A stretch of 64,000 nucleotides of DNA from RZYY01 sp036794825. GTDB lineage: Bacteria > Bacteroidota > Bacteroidia > Bacteroidales > 4484-276. The notes beneath the pieces were generated by a model that worked only from the letters and a program-made list of their open reading frames with translations, was not told the DNA's origin and ran no database searches. The position numbers were made by a program, and so were the translations under genes. Of this stretch, positions 54,674 through 62,301 are shown in pieces. The DNA is taken from assembly GCA_036794825.1 (NCBI GenBank), contig DAIRGA010000002.1, forward strand, positions 124,001 through 188,000, in the 5' to 3' direction. Numbering within the stretch: the stretch's first letter is position 1; every line of letters begins with the position of its first letter.

Positions 54674-57320
54674 CGATTGCAGGGATATCCTGGTGGGCAA
54701 ACTCCCCGACCCAAAAGCGCAGATAGAGCAGATTACCATCGGCTTGATCTACAAGTTTATGGACGACATGGACAAAGAAGCCATTGAATTGGGTGGGAAG
54801 TCCAAGTTTTTTTCGGATTATCTGGCGCCCGACCCCGAATTTCCCAACGACCGGAGCAAGGACAAAGTGGTGGAGTTCAGCAGGTATGCCTGGGACAACC
54901 TGCTGAACCCGAAAGTAACGGCAGCCGAAATGCTCACGCGCTACTCCGAAGCCATCCAGGGGATGGAGAAAAACCCAAACATCCCGCAGTTGTTTCGCGA
55001 TATCTTCAAAAATGCCTATTTGCCCTACCGCGACCCGGAAACGCTGAAGCTCTTCCTGAAAACCATCGCCGAATTTGAATACACCCACAGCGAAAAGCTG
55101 GGCGACGCCTTCGAATACCTCCTTTCGGTGATGGGCTCGCAGGGCGATGCAGGGCAATTCCGCACTCCCCGCCATATCATTGATTTTCTGGTGGCCATCA
55201 CCGACCCCGGCAAAACCGACGCCATCCTCGACCCGGCGTGTGGCACGGCAGGCTTCCTGATTTCGGCCTACAAACACATTCTGCTCAAACATACCAAAGC
55301 CAATCAGCATGCTGTACAAACGTTGCATGATACGTCTCAACAGTACAATATTTTTAGCTACAACCAGCTGGCAGAAAAGCCTTTCAACAACCTGGGCGAC
55401 CTGATCACACCCGACGAGCGCAAAAAGCTGATCCAGAACTTTGCGGGGTACGACATTTCGCCCGACATGGTGCGGCTGAGCCTGGTAAACCTCTACCTGC
55501 ACGGGTTCAACACGCCAAGCATCAGCGAGTACGACACCCTGAGCAGCGAGGAGCGGTGGAACGAAACCTATGATGTGATCCTGGCCAATCCGCCGTTTAT
55601 GAGCCCAAAAGGCGGCATACGCCCGCACAAGCGGTTCACCATCAGCAGCAACCGCAGCGAAGTGCTGTTTGTGGATTACATTGCCGAGCACCTCAACCCC
55701 AACGGCCGCGCCGGAATCATTGTGCCCGAAGGCATCATTTTCCAGAGCGGAACGGCCTACCGGGAGCTGCGCAAAATGCTGGTGGAAAACTACCTGTATG
55801 CCGTGGTGAGTTTGCCCGCCGGCGTTTTCAATCCCTACAGCGGCGTGAAAACCTCCATTCTTTTGCTCGATAAGGAACTTGCGAAAAAGCGGGATGAAAT
55901 CCTTTTCATTAAAATTGACAACGACGGCTACAACCTTGGCGCACAGCGAACCGCCGTAAAAGGCAGCCAGTTGGAAGAGGCCATTGCTATGATTACCGCC
56001 TTCCGCCAGGGGTCGCTTTCCCCCCTTCAGGGGGGGCAGGGGGGGATTATGCATCTTGTCCCCAAATCCGAAATTGCTAAAACCGGAGATTTTAATTTGA
56101 GTGGGGAGAGGTACAAAACTCAATTATTAATTAATTCTGTTTTTCCAATCGTTGAACTAAAAGAGGTTGCTGAAGTAATATCTGGTCAATCTCCCAGCAG
56201 TGATTTTTATAATGAGGAAGGAGAAGGACTGCCTTTTTATCAGGGGAAAACAGAATTCGGAGATCAATATATTGGATCACCAACAAAATGGACTACTTCA
56301 GTAACAAAAGAGGCATTTGAAAATGACATATTAATGTCGGTACGCGCACCTGTCGGACCAGTCAATTATGCCACACAGCACATCTGTATTGGTAGGGGTT
56401 TAGCTGCAATAAGAGCAAAAAATTCGATTAAAAAAGAGTTTTTATTTCATCTTCTAAAATCTCAAGAAGATAAAATAAAAGGTAATGGTGGTGCAGTTTT
56501 CGACAGTATTTCAAGAAATCAAATAGAGTCAATCCAAATCCCCCTCCCACCCTTATCCATCCAGGAAGAGATTGTAGCCGAGATTGAGGGCTACCAAAAG
56601 ATTATTGATGGCGCCAAAGCCGTAGTAGCCAACTACAAACCCAAAATTGACATTGACCCGAAGTGGGAGATAAAAAAACTGGGAGACATTTCAGAATTCA
56701 AAAATGGGTTAAACTTCACAAAATCTTCTTCAGGAGAATTCATTAAAGTTTTTGGCGTAGGCAATTTTAAAAATTATCTAATTGCGCCATTAGACGACCT
56801 TGAGGAAGTGCAGATTAACGAGAATCTAAATGATGGATATCTTCTTCAAAAGGGGGATATTTTATTTGTCAGATCAAATGGAAACAAGGATTTAGTTGGT
56901 AGAAGTGTTGTGATTCCAGAAGTAAATGAAAGAATATCATTTTCGGGTTTTACGATTAGATGTAGGTTGAAATCTAGTATTGAACCTTTTTACATCGGAT
57001 ATCTTCTGAAATCTGATTTTCACAGTAAACTTATGAAAACCGTAGGTCAAGGTGCTAATATTAGGAACCTTTCACAAGGAATTCTTAATGACATTGAAAT
57101 ACCTCTTCCACCCAGTGAAATTCAAATGCAGATAGTCAATAAGTTAAATAATGAGGAGAAATTAGTAAATGCCAGCAAGCAACTGATCGAAATCTTTGAG
57201 CAGAAGATCAGGGACAGAATTGCCAGGGTGTGGGGCGAGCCGCAAAAGAAAACAGAAACCGCCACAGCAATTTCGATGGCCGCCGAACCCCGGGTTGAGT
57301 ACATGGCAAAGAGCCGCTAA
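54642..57320 (+). CDS. Fused type I restriction-modification M and S subunits (HsdM-HsdS)
   Basis: 892 aa. The methyltransferase half has the HsdM N-terminal bundle, the SAM motif DPACGTAGFL (197-206) and the catalytic NPPF motif (316-319) of N6-adenine methyltransferases. From about residue 500 it becomes a specificity subunit with two target-recognition domains. TRD1 is about 501-650 (LKEVAEVISGQSP to QIESIQIPLPPLSIQEEIV). TRD2 is about 675-860 (EIKKLGDISEFKNGLNF to DIEIPLPPSEIQMQIV). Helical spacers follow each TRD. A G-rich mini-repeat encodes SPLQGGQGG (460-468) in the linker. M and S are normally separate genes, so one polypeptide here should supply both. The start overlaps the upstream gene by 32 bp. 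Confidence 0.92.
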   Translation: MLDTQTKRRIDDCRDILVGKLPDPKAQIEQITIGLIYKFMDDMDKEAIELGGKSKFFSDYLAPDPEFPNDRSKDKVVEFSRYAWDNLLNPKVTAAEMLTRYSEAIQGMEKNPNIPQLFRDIFKNAYLPYRDPETLKLFLKTIAEFEYTHSEKLGDAFEYLLSVMGSQGDAGQFRTPRHIIDFLVAITDPGKTDAILDPACGTAGFLISAYKHILLKHTKANQHAVQTLHDTSQQYNIFSYNQLAEKPFNNLGDLITPDERKKLIQNFAGYDISPDMVRLSLVNLYLHGFNTPSISEYDTLSSEERWNETYDVILANPPFMSPKGGIRPHKRFTISSNRSEVLFVDYIAEHLNPNGRAGIIVPEGIIFQSGTAYRELRKMLVENYLYAVVSLPAGVFNPYSGVKTSILLLDKELAKKRDEILFIKIDNDGYNLGAQRTAVKGSQLEEAIAMITAFRQGSLSPLQGGQGGIMHLVPKSEIAKTGDFNLSGERYKTQLLINSVFPIVELKEVAEVISGQSPSSDFYNEEGEGLPFYQGKTEFGDQYIGSPTKWTTSVTKEAFENDILMSVRAPVGPVNYATQHICIGRGLAAIRAKNSIKKEFLFHLLKSQEDKIKGNGGAVFDSISRNQIESIQIPLPPLSIQEEIVAEIEGYQKIIDGAKAVVANYKPKIDIDPKWEIKKLGDISEFKNGLNFTKSSSGEFIKVFGVGNFKNYLIAPLDDLEEVQINENLNDGYLLQKGDILFVRSNGNKDLVGRSVVIPEVNERISFSGFTIRCRLKSSIEPFYIGYLLKSDFHSKLMKTVGQGANIRNLSQGILNDIEIPLPPSEIQMQIVNKLNNEEKLVNASKQLIEIFEQKIRDRIARVWGEPQKKTETATAISMAAEPRVEYMAKSR
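56020..56045. repeat. G-rich palindromic mini-repeat inside the HsdM-HsdS linker
   Basis: A C6 run, TTCA, a G7 run, CA and a G6 run: the type of CCCCCTTCAGGGGG element that I know from intergenic regions of Bacteroidetes genomes. Here it is read through in frame and makes a flexible Gly-Gln linker. A related C-rich string occurs at about 58068-58082. Confidence 0.7.
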
Positions 57321-57339
57321 GCCAGGCGCAGCGGAAGCC

Positions 57340-57574
57340 AGCCTTCAAAGAAATCAAGCTTCACGAAAAACAATAAGAACTTATCCAACACTATCATCCA
57401 GATATGATGAACTGGTTTGCACAGCAGGGTTTCGTGAAGATGGCAGCTGGATAAGAATTTACCCTATTCCTTTCCGTAAAAAATCATACACCGAGCAGTA
57501 CAAAAAAATACGATTGGATTGAAGTTGATTTGGTAAAAAATGAAAGTGATTTTCGTCCTGAAAGCTACCGGCCA
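57340..57574 (+). pseudogene. Truncated and frameshifted gene remnant next to the hsd operon
   Basis: The frame reads RTYPTLSSRYDELVCTAGF, then DGSWIRIYPIPFRKKSY and TEQYKK, and then breaks. Removing one A from the A7 run at 57502-57508 restores YDWIEVDLVKNESDF, then RPESYRP. This opening (an RTYP-type strand, VCTAG, WxRIYPIPFR, KYxWIE, ESYRP) recalls a family of uncharacterised proteins seen near defence genes, by memory only. The N-terminal start codon is not evident. The 3' part is replaced by IS3 transposase sequence at about 57575. Confidence 0.65.
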
Positions 57575-58036
57575 AAAACACTTGACATCACCTGTGTTCC
57601 CATGCCAAAAGGGTACATGTTTCTGGTTGCAATCATGGATGTTTACAGCCGGCTGATCGTGGGTTGGAGTTTATCCAATACAATGGAAGCCGAATGGGTA
57701 GTAAATACCCTGAAAACCGCCGTTTCAGGATATGGTAAGCCTGAAATTATCAATTCGGATCAAGGCACTCAGTTTACTTCAGATGCATATGTTGATTATG
57801 TAAAAAGTCTTGAATCGGTCAAAATCTCAATGGATGGAAAAGGCAGGGCAACAGACAATGTTTTCATCGAGCGTTTCTTTCGCACGATCAAATACGAGAG
57901 GATTTACCAACATTCTGAAAACGGGGATGAATTACATGAGGTTTGTGCACACTTTATTAACTACTACAATGAAAAGCGGGATCATTCATCTATCGGGAAT
58001 ATCACGCCCCTCAATGCATACAGGAGGGCAGCATGA
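57575..58036 (+). mobile_element. IS3-family transposase remnant (C-terminal OrfB, rve integrase core)
   Basis: About 154 codons of the DDE integrase core: first Asp in LDIT, then VAIMDVYSRLIVGWSLS, the second Asp in IINSDQGTQFTS, the Glu in DNVFIERFFRTIKYER, and the end HFINYYNEKRDHSSIGNITP. All three acidic residues are present, but OrfA and the N-terminal half of OrfB are missing. It is fused in frame to the preceding gene fragment, so an ORF of 168 codons can be read from a TTG at 57530. Inactive on its own. Terminal inverted repeats were not identified. Confidence 0.88.
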
Positions 58037-58148
58037 GTTATCAACAAATATCCAAAGTTATGGAGTCTCCCCCAGACCCCCCCATTTCAACAAACACAAT
58101 TATGTTTGTATAGAATATTGTCCAGTACTATTAGACCACCTCAGATAC

Positions 58149-60272
58149 TCAAGAATATAAATTCCCTTCAAGTATTACTCTGACACCTTTTTTCGGTGAT
58201 GATTCGAGCGCGAAATTACCGCCAATAGCTTCCATTCTTTTGCGCATGTTATTGAATCCAAAACCACCTCCATGCACAACATCTTCCTCTATTCCTATGC
58301 CGTTGTCGGCTATTATGAGGCTGTATCTGTTCCAGTCGGTTTCGAATGAAACTTCAATTTTCTCCGCCTTGCTGTACTTAATGGCATTATGCAGCGCCTC
58401 TTTGAAAGCAAGGAAAAGGTTTCGTCTTAACTCCGGATTGACCTGTTTCGATGGGATTTCATCAGGAAAATTGACCTGGTAATTGACCTGTGTATCTTCG
58501 AGGTAGCCTGAAACGTAGCGTCGGATGTAGGCCAGCAGGCTTTCCAGATTGTCTTTTTCAGGGTTGGTTGACCAGATGATTTCACCCAATCTGGAAACAC
58601 TTTCTCTTGAAAAGGTCAGAATTTTATCCACTGTGCTAAGATCCGCGATGTCGGCGTTCTGCTTCGATTTCACTTTTAGCATTTCGGCCAGCCAGGAGAT
58701 TTTTGCGAGTCCTGAACTGATGTCGTCATGGATATCCTGTGAAATGCGCTCACGGATCAACGCTTTTTCCTTTTGTTTTTCGGTTTCGATCAACAGCGCC
58801 TGGGTGTTTTTGAGTTCATTGAGAGTGGATGTGAGGTCTGAGTTTCGCTGTTCGAACAGTGCATTGGTTGTCGCAATCCGGGTATTCAGATCGGAAAGTT
58901 GCTTGTTGGCTGTTTTTTGATTGGTATAATTTCGATACATAAAAAGTATGGCTATAGCCAACAGCCCCATCCCTGCAATAAAATAGCCACGCTCGTTGCG
59001 TTTCTTTTGCACAGCCAGTTTATCCAGTTCGATCTGCTTATTTTTCAATTCCACCTCTCGTTCAGTGGTAAGCTGTTCGATACGCTCCCGGCTTTCATTG
59101 GACTTAATGGAATCGTTGGTTGTTGTACGCAACTTGTAATAATGAAGCGCCTGCTGATAATTCCCGGCTGAGGCATACGCCTCCGAAAGCTCGTTGGCAA
59201 AATAAATAATAGCGTCTTTTTCTCCCAATTGATGATAAATCTCCACCGATCCGGTAAGTTTTTCGATGGCCTCTTTCAGCAACGTTTCTTTAGAACCTTT
59301 TATCAGTCTTACTTGAGAATCATCCTGGTCATGAAATTTAAAACTCCGATGATAGGCCACACCCATATTACCCATCGAAAGTGCCATCCCGTCCCTGGCA
59401 TTGATTGACTGGTATGCCTTATAGGACTCAGAAAGATTTTCAAGCGCTTTATCAAACTCCTTTAAATCCATGTAAAACAAAGCCAGGTTGTTAAGGCTTA
59501 AGGCTAAACCCATTTTAAAATCAATTTCCCTCGCCAGCGCAATAGCTTGCGAATAGTAATCAATGGCTTTTTCTGAACTGTCGGCCTGCGCAAAATTTGC
59601 TGCAAGCCCTCCCATCACCATCACCATCCCAACCTGATCGTTAATCTCACGACAATTTTCCAGTGAAAGTGTCATATACTCAATGGCTTTAAGATGATTT
59701 TTCTGAGTCATGTAAATGTTGCCGATCGAATTGTATGTAGAAGCAAGTCCTGAAACATCATGCAGCTCTTCAAAGATAGCGGCTGCTTTGAACGAGGCTT
59801 CGAGAGATTCAGGGTGCTTTCCATGTAAATAAAGCACTCTCCCCAAATCTCTCAACAAGTGCGCCTGCATGGCCTTATCGCCGATCTCCTGTGCCAATTG
59901 CATAGCTTCGCCATTAAGTAAAAGGCTGCTATCGTAGTTGGCAGTCCTGAGGTAATAGGATGTCATGTTTTTCAATGCCAGCAATTCATATTCCCGGTTT
60001 TTCAATTTCAACGAAAGGTTTCTGGTTCTCAGTGAGTAATCGTAAGCAGTAGCTATGTTGAAATTAAGATTAAAGGTGGCAATCTTATGGTAATTCTCCA
60101 TCCTTTTATGCAAATCTGAAAGAGTATCCGAAATTTGGATGAGTGAATCCACCTTTTTTGCTTCCTGGGGTTGGGCAAACATTGATCCGGATAAGAGTAA
60201 CAAAATCAAAAGTAATGAGTTGTGACAAATTGAACCATTGACAAATAAAGGTTTGGAGTAGTGGTTTTTCAT
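58149..60272 (-). CDS. TPR-containing sensor histidine kinase, NarL-partner type (HisKA_3)
   Basis: 707 aa from the ATG at 60272 (an ATG at 60305 adds 11 residues before the signal peptide). Signal peptide (LLLILLLLSGSMFAQ), then an external domain of about six TPR units (for example TYNSIGNIYMTQKNHLKAIE and SLNNLALFYMDLKEFDKALE). One membrane helix follows (GYFIAGMGLLAIAILFMY, about 429-446), then a coiled coil. The dimerisation box has the phosphohistidine in ISQDIHDDISSGLAKI (His515). The HATPase has ALHNAIKYSKA, ADNGIGI and GGFGFNNMRKRM. The cognate partner is probably the LuxR-type regulator upstream on the same strand. Confidence 0.93.
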   Translation of the reverse strand: MKNHYSKPLFVNGSICHNSLLLILLLLSGSMFAQPQEAKKVDSLIQISDTLSDLHKRMENYHKIATFNLNFNIATAYDYSLRTRNLSLKLKNREYELLALKNMTSYYLRTANYDSSLLLNGEAMQLAQEIGDKAMQAHLLRDLGRVLYLHGKHPESLEASFKAAAIFEELHDVSGLASTYNSIGNIYMTQKNHLKAIEYMTLSLENCREINDQVGMVMVMGGLAANFAQADSSEKAIDYYSQAIALAREIDFKMGLALSLNNLALFYMDLKEFDKALENLSESYKAYQSINARDGMALSMGNMGVAYHRSFKFHDQDDSQVRLIKGSKETLLKEAIEKLTGSVEIYHQLGEKDAIIYFANELSEAYASAGNYQQALHYYKLRTTTNDSIKSNESRERIEQLTTEREVELKNKQIELDKLAVQKKRNERGYFIAGMGLLAIAILFMYRNYTNQKTANKQLSDLNTRIATTNALFEQRNSDLTSTLNELKNTQALLIETEKQKEKALIRERISQDIHDDISSGLAKISWLAEMLKVKSKQNADIADLSTVDKILTFSRESVSRLGEIIWSTNPEKDNLESLLAYIRRYVSGYLEDTQVNYQVNFPDEIPSKQVNPELRRNLFLAFKEALHNAIKYSKAEKIEVSFETDWNRYSLIIADNGIGIEEDVVHGGGFGFNNMRKRMEAIGGNFALESSPKKGVRVILEGNLYS

Positions 60273-60305
60273 AGGTAAGATTTTGATTAATGAATTGACA
60301 ATCAT

Positions 60306-60850
60306 TAAACAAACTGGAAGGGATGAATACTGTTTGTTCCTGAATTTTTCTGTTTTTTTAACTTAACATCAAGATGATCAGGATGAAACAATTCTCTTTA
60401 ATAATAGCAGAACAAAGGTTTTAGGAGTGTAAACATTGGTATTCCAATTTGCCGAAATGAGCATGAATAAAATCTATCACTGCTGACCGACTAAAAGTTG
60501 TAAATCCACTACGTGGAAATTTTGCAGATTGTAAAATTCTATGCTACAATACTTTATCCCTGCCCATCCGATCAGGCGGGCGCTACGAGGCATTCGCTGT
60601 AGGCGATGTAAGTATTGTAGGAAAAGGTCACCCTAATTCTATAAATACCTCGCAGATGTTAAAGGAATCAAGGGTTTCAGGACGATTGATTAATTTTACC
60701 CGGACAGTACTGAAAAACTATTTTAAAAACCACCTTTAAACTGGATACTCAGGATTAATGAGAGCATAAAAGGATAAACACAAAATGCTTGGCGACAATA
60801 GATTTGGTTTGGTTCTAAAACGATTGTTCGGGTTGTTTTTCTACACGAGA
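60306..60850. other. Spacer between kinase and response regulator genes
   Basis: 545 bp without a supportable gene. It contains the inverted-repeat element at 60544-60620 and AACCTTTG on the minus strand (60413-60420, one mismatch to the -7 box), a possible promoter for the kinase gene. The rest is AT-rich with no clear features. Confidence 0.5.
60544..60620. repeat. 77-bp element with perfect 11-bp terminal inverted repeats
   Basis: CTACAATACTT at 60544-60554 is the exact inverse of AAGTATTGTAG at 60610-60620. The GC-rich interior has further arms: GCCCATCCGATCAGGCGGGC, and CGCTAC with GTAGGCG, giving a multi-armed fold. It could be a small REP/MITE-like element or a structured RNA. Confidence 0.6.
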
Positions 60851-61492
60851 TTATTTTGGGAAAACTTTGTTCACCGCTTCCATTTTCGAGTTCACCTGTA
60901 ATTTTTCATAGATCTTTCGCAGGTAGGTACGCACAGTTTCGATGCTGATTAGTAGTTTAGTTGCAATTTCCTTGTAAGAATAACCTTTTGCCAGTTCATG
61001 GATTATCTCCTGCTCGCGTGTTGTAAGCATTTCAAGTATTGATTGGTCCTGTTTTTTATTTGGAAAAGAGTTGACAACCATCCGGGCTATTTCAGAAGAC
61101 ATGGGTGAGCCACCCTGATGAATATCGCGAATAGCCTGGAAAATCTGCTCAGGGGTTGAATTTTTTAGCAAGTAGCCTGTAGCGCCTGCGCACAACGAAT
61201 CGAAAGTGCGTCCGGCATCATTATGAGAAGTACACATAAGGAACTGTACCTCTGGCCGCTTCGCTTTGCTCTCCCGAACACATTGAATGCCGTCAATGCC
61301 CGGAAGGGTAATGTCCATAAGAACTACATCCACTATCATGTCCCGGAATTTTTTCATAAAATCCTCTGCACGTTCAAAATCATGCACGCATTCAATATCG
61401 CCAGCCAAAGGGATTAGATCCTTCATTAACTCCCTGATTTCGGGGTCATCTTCCACAATGGCTACAAAAATCTTTCTCATAACTGATGGCAT
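60851..61492 (-). CDS. Response regulator, receiver plus LuxR-type HTH
   Basis: 213 aa; the ATG at 61480 (residue 5) is an equally good start. The receiver has VEDDPEIRELM (D15, D16), VVLMDITLPGIDGIQ with phosphoacceptor D60, and LLKNSTP with the conserved lysine. The C-terminal DNA-binding domain is LTTREQEIIHELAKGYSYKE, then IATKLLISIETVRTYLRKIY, of the NarL/FixJ class. The conserved two-box promoter lies 19-69 bp upstream. A histidine kinase of the matching class is downstream. Confidence 0.94.
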   Translation of the reverse strand: MPSVMRKIFVAIVEDDPEIRELMKDLIPLAGDIECVHDFERAEDFMKKFRDMIVDVVLMDITLPGIDGIQCVRESKAKRPEVQFLMCTSHNDAGRTFDSLCAGATGYLLKNSTPEQIFQAIRDIHQGGSPMSSEIARMVVNSFPNKKQDQSILEMLTTREQEIIHELAKGYSYKEIATKLLISIETVRTYLRKIYEKLQVNSKMEAVNKVFPK

Positions 61493-61510
61493 TGAGTATT
61501 AAAATGTGCT

Positions 61511-61561
61511 GCAAAAATATATCATACCTTGATGCAACGAAATCACATGAAAGTAGATAAA
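61511..61561 (-). promoter_or_regulatory. Two-box promoter of the response regulator gene
   Basis: GCAAAAATAT on the plus strand at 61511-61520 (minus-strand -7 box TATTTTTG), 20 bp, then the 21-bp block at 61541-61561 that is identical to 49969-49989. The -7 box ends 19 bp before the regulator ATG. The block has an imperfect dyad, ATCAC facing GTAGAT, as a regulator site might. Confidence 0.7.
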
Positions 61562-61722
61562 AACTTGTGCAACTATTCTAATAAATTTCATGCCTGATTT
61601 TTGAAACGGATTGGGCTGCCAGAAAGTACTATTCGGTATTGCTCTGGCAGACATAACCAGGGTCTTTTAACAGCACCAATAAATTTGTTTTTAGAGGTTA
61701 TGTGTTTTCAAAGGGTATTTAT

Positions 61723-61759
61723 AAAAAAAGAGACTGCCCGTTAAGACAGCCTCTTTTTT
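61723..61759. terminator. Orphan bidirectional terminator-like hairpin
   Basis: AAAAAAAGAGACTG pairs with CAGCCTCTTTTTT around a loop, with one A-C mismatch. A and U tracts on both sides would work in either direction. No recognised gene ends here, so it may mark a lost gene or an unrecognised small transcript. Confidence 0.6.
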
Positions 61760-61835
61760 ACCTAATGAATATTAATCTGGAAATCCGCTGGCTGAAAAGT
61801 GAAGTCAAGGAGCTTTTTGAAACAGCATTTGAGTA

Positions 61836-61972
61836 TTACGTTGGGTGGAACTCCCACAAGGCATCTCCTGTAAATCAGAAAAGTACAAGCAGTATTAAAA
61901 AATCAGCGAAGTTTTAGTAAGAAATAGAATTGATCAGCGAAAACTCCGTGGGAGCCACCATCCAACGCGTAA
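61836..61972. repeat. Imperfect inverted repeat, arms about 22 bp
   Basis: TTACGTTGGGTGGAACTCCC (61836 onward) and its near-inverse GTGGGAGCCACCATCCAACG (61948 onward) are separated by 90 bp, with a few indels. This might be the ends of a decayed mobile element or an RNA stem. Confidence 0.45.
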
Positions 61973-62220
61973 GTAAAATTATTTATCCAAAGACACTTTC
62001 CAGGAATTGAAGCAAGCAGTAATACGCAGTTGTGCAGCATTTAAAAACCAGCAGTAGAAAGAACGAAAAAAGAAGAAACAACTTAGCAGAAACCAGATGT
62101 GATGGTTAGACCGAATTTTTGGTAAGGGTTGCCTGTCAGAATTGGAAAATTGAAAAATAATCTACTTTTTAAAATTTTTTCAGCAGAACTCATTGTTGAA
62201 ATCGCTATCTGGAGAATTCT

Positions 62221-62274
62221 GCTTTTTTAAAGAAAAGCCCTGATTTTCATGGATTAAGATGAAAACCAGGGCTT
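62221..62274 (-). terminator. Terminator after the partial repeat protein gene
   Basis: AAGCCCTGATTTTCAT and ATGAAAACCAGGGCTT form a 16-bp stem with one mismatch and an 8-nt loop (62235-62274). On the minus strand TTTTCTTTAAAAAAGC follows. It sits 28 bp after the stop at 62302. Confidence 0.85.
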
Positions 62275-62301
62275 CCTGTTAGTCAATTATTCTGAAAATT
62301 G

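Larger units (their letters stand above)
61493..62301. other. Long intergenic region
   Basis: 809 bp holding the regulator promoter, an orphan terminator-like hairpin (61723-61759), an inverted repeat (61836-61972) and the terminator of the repeat protein gene (62221-62274). A 50-codon frame from ATG 61764 (MNINLEIRWLKSEVKELF) resembles no family I know. I do not call it as a gene. Confidence 0.55.

Noticed and set aside
54645..56123. 492-codon open frame on the minus strand opposite hsdM
   Set aside because: It lies wholly antisense to a well-supported HsdM with intact motifs. Its composition (Val, Gly, His, Gln and Phe rich) is typical of the antisense frame of a GC-richer gene, and no domain is recognisable.
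57575..58148. Complete insertion sequence
   Set aside because: Only the C-terminal OrfB part is present. No OrfA, and no matching terminal inverted repeats or target duplication could be found around it.
61702..61917. 71-codon plus-strand frame in the 61.5-62.3 kb spacer
   Set aside because: It reads through the orphan terminator hairpin, has no recognisable domain and biased low-complexity ends. I kept only the structural elements.
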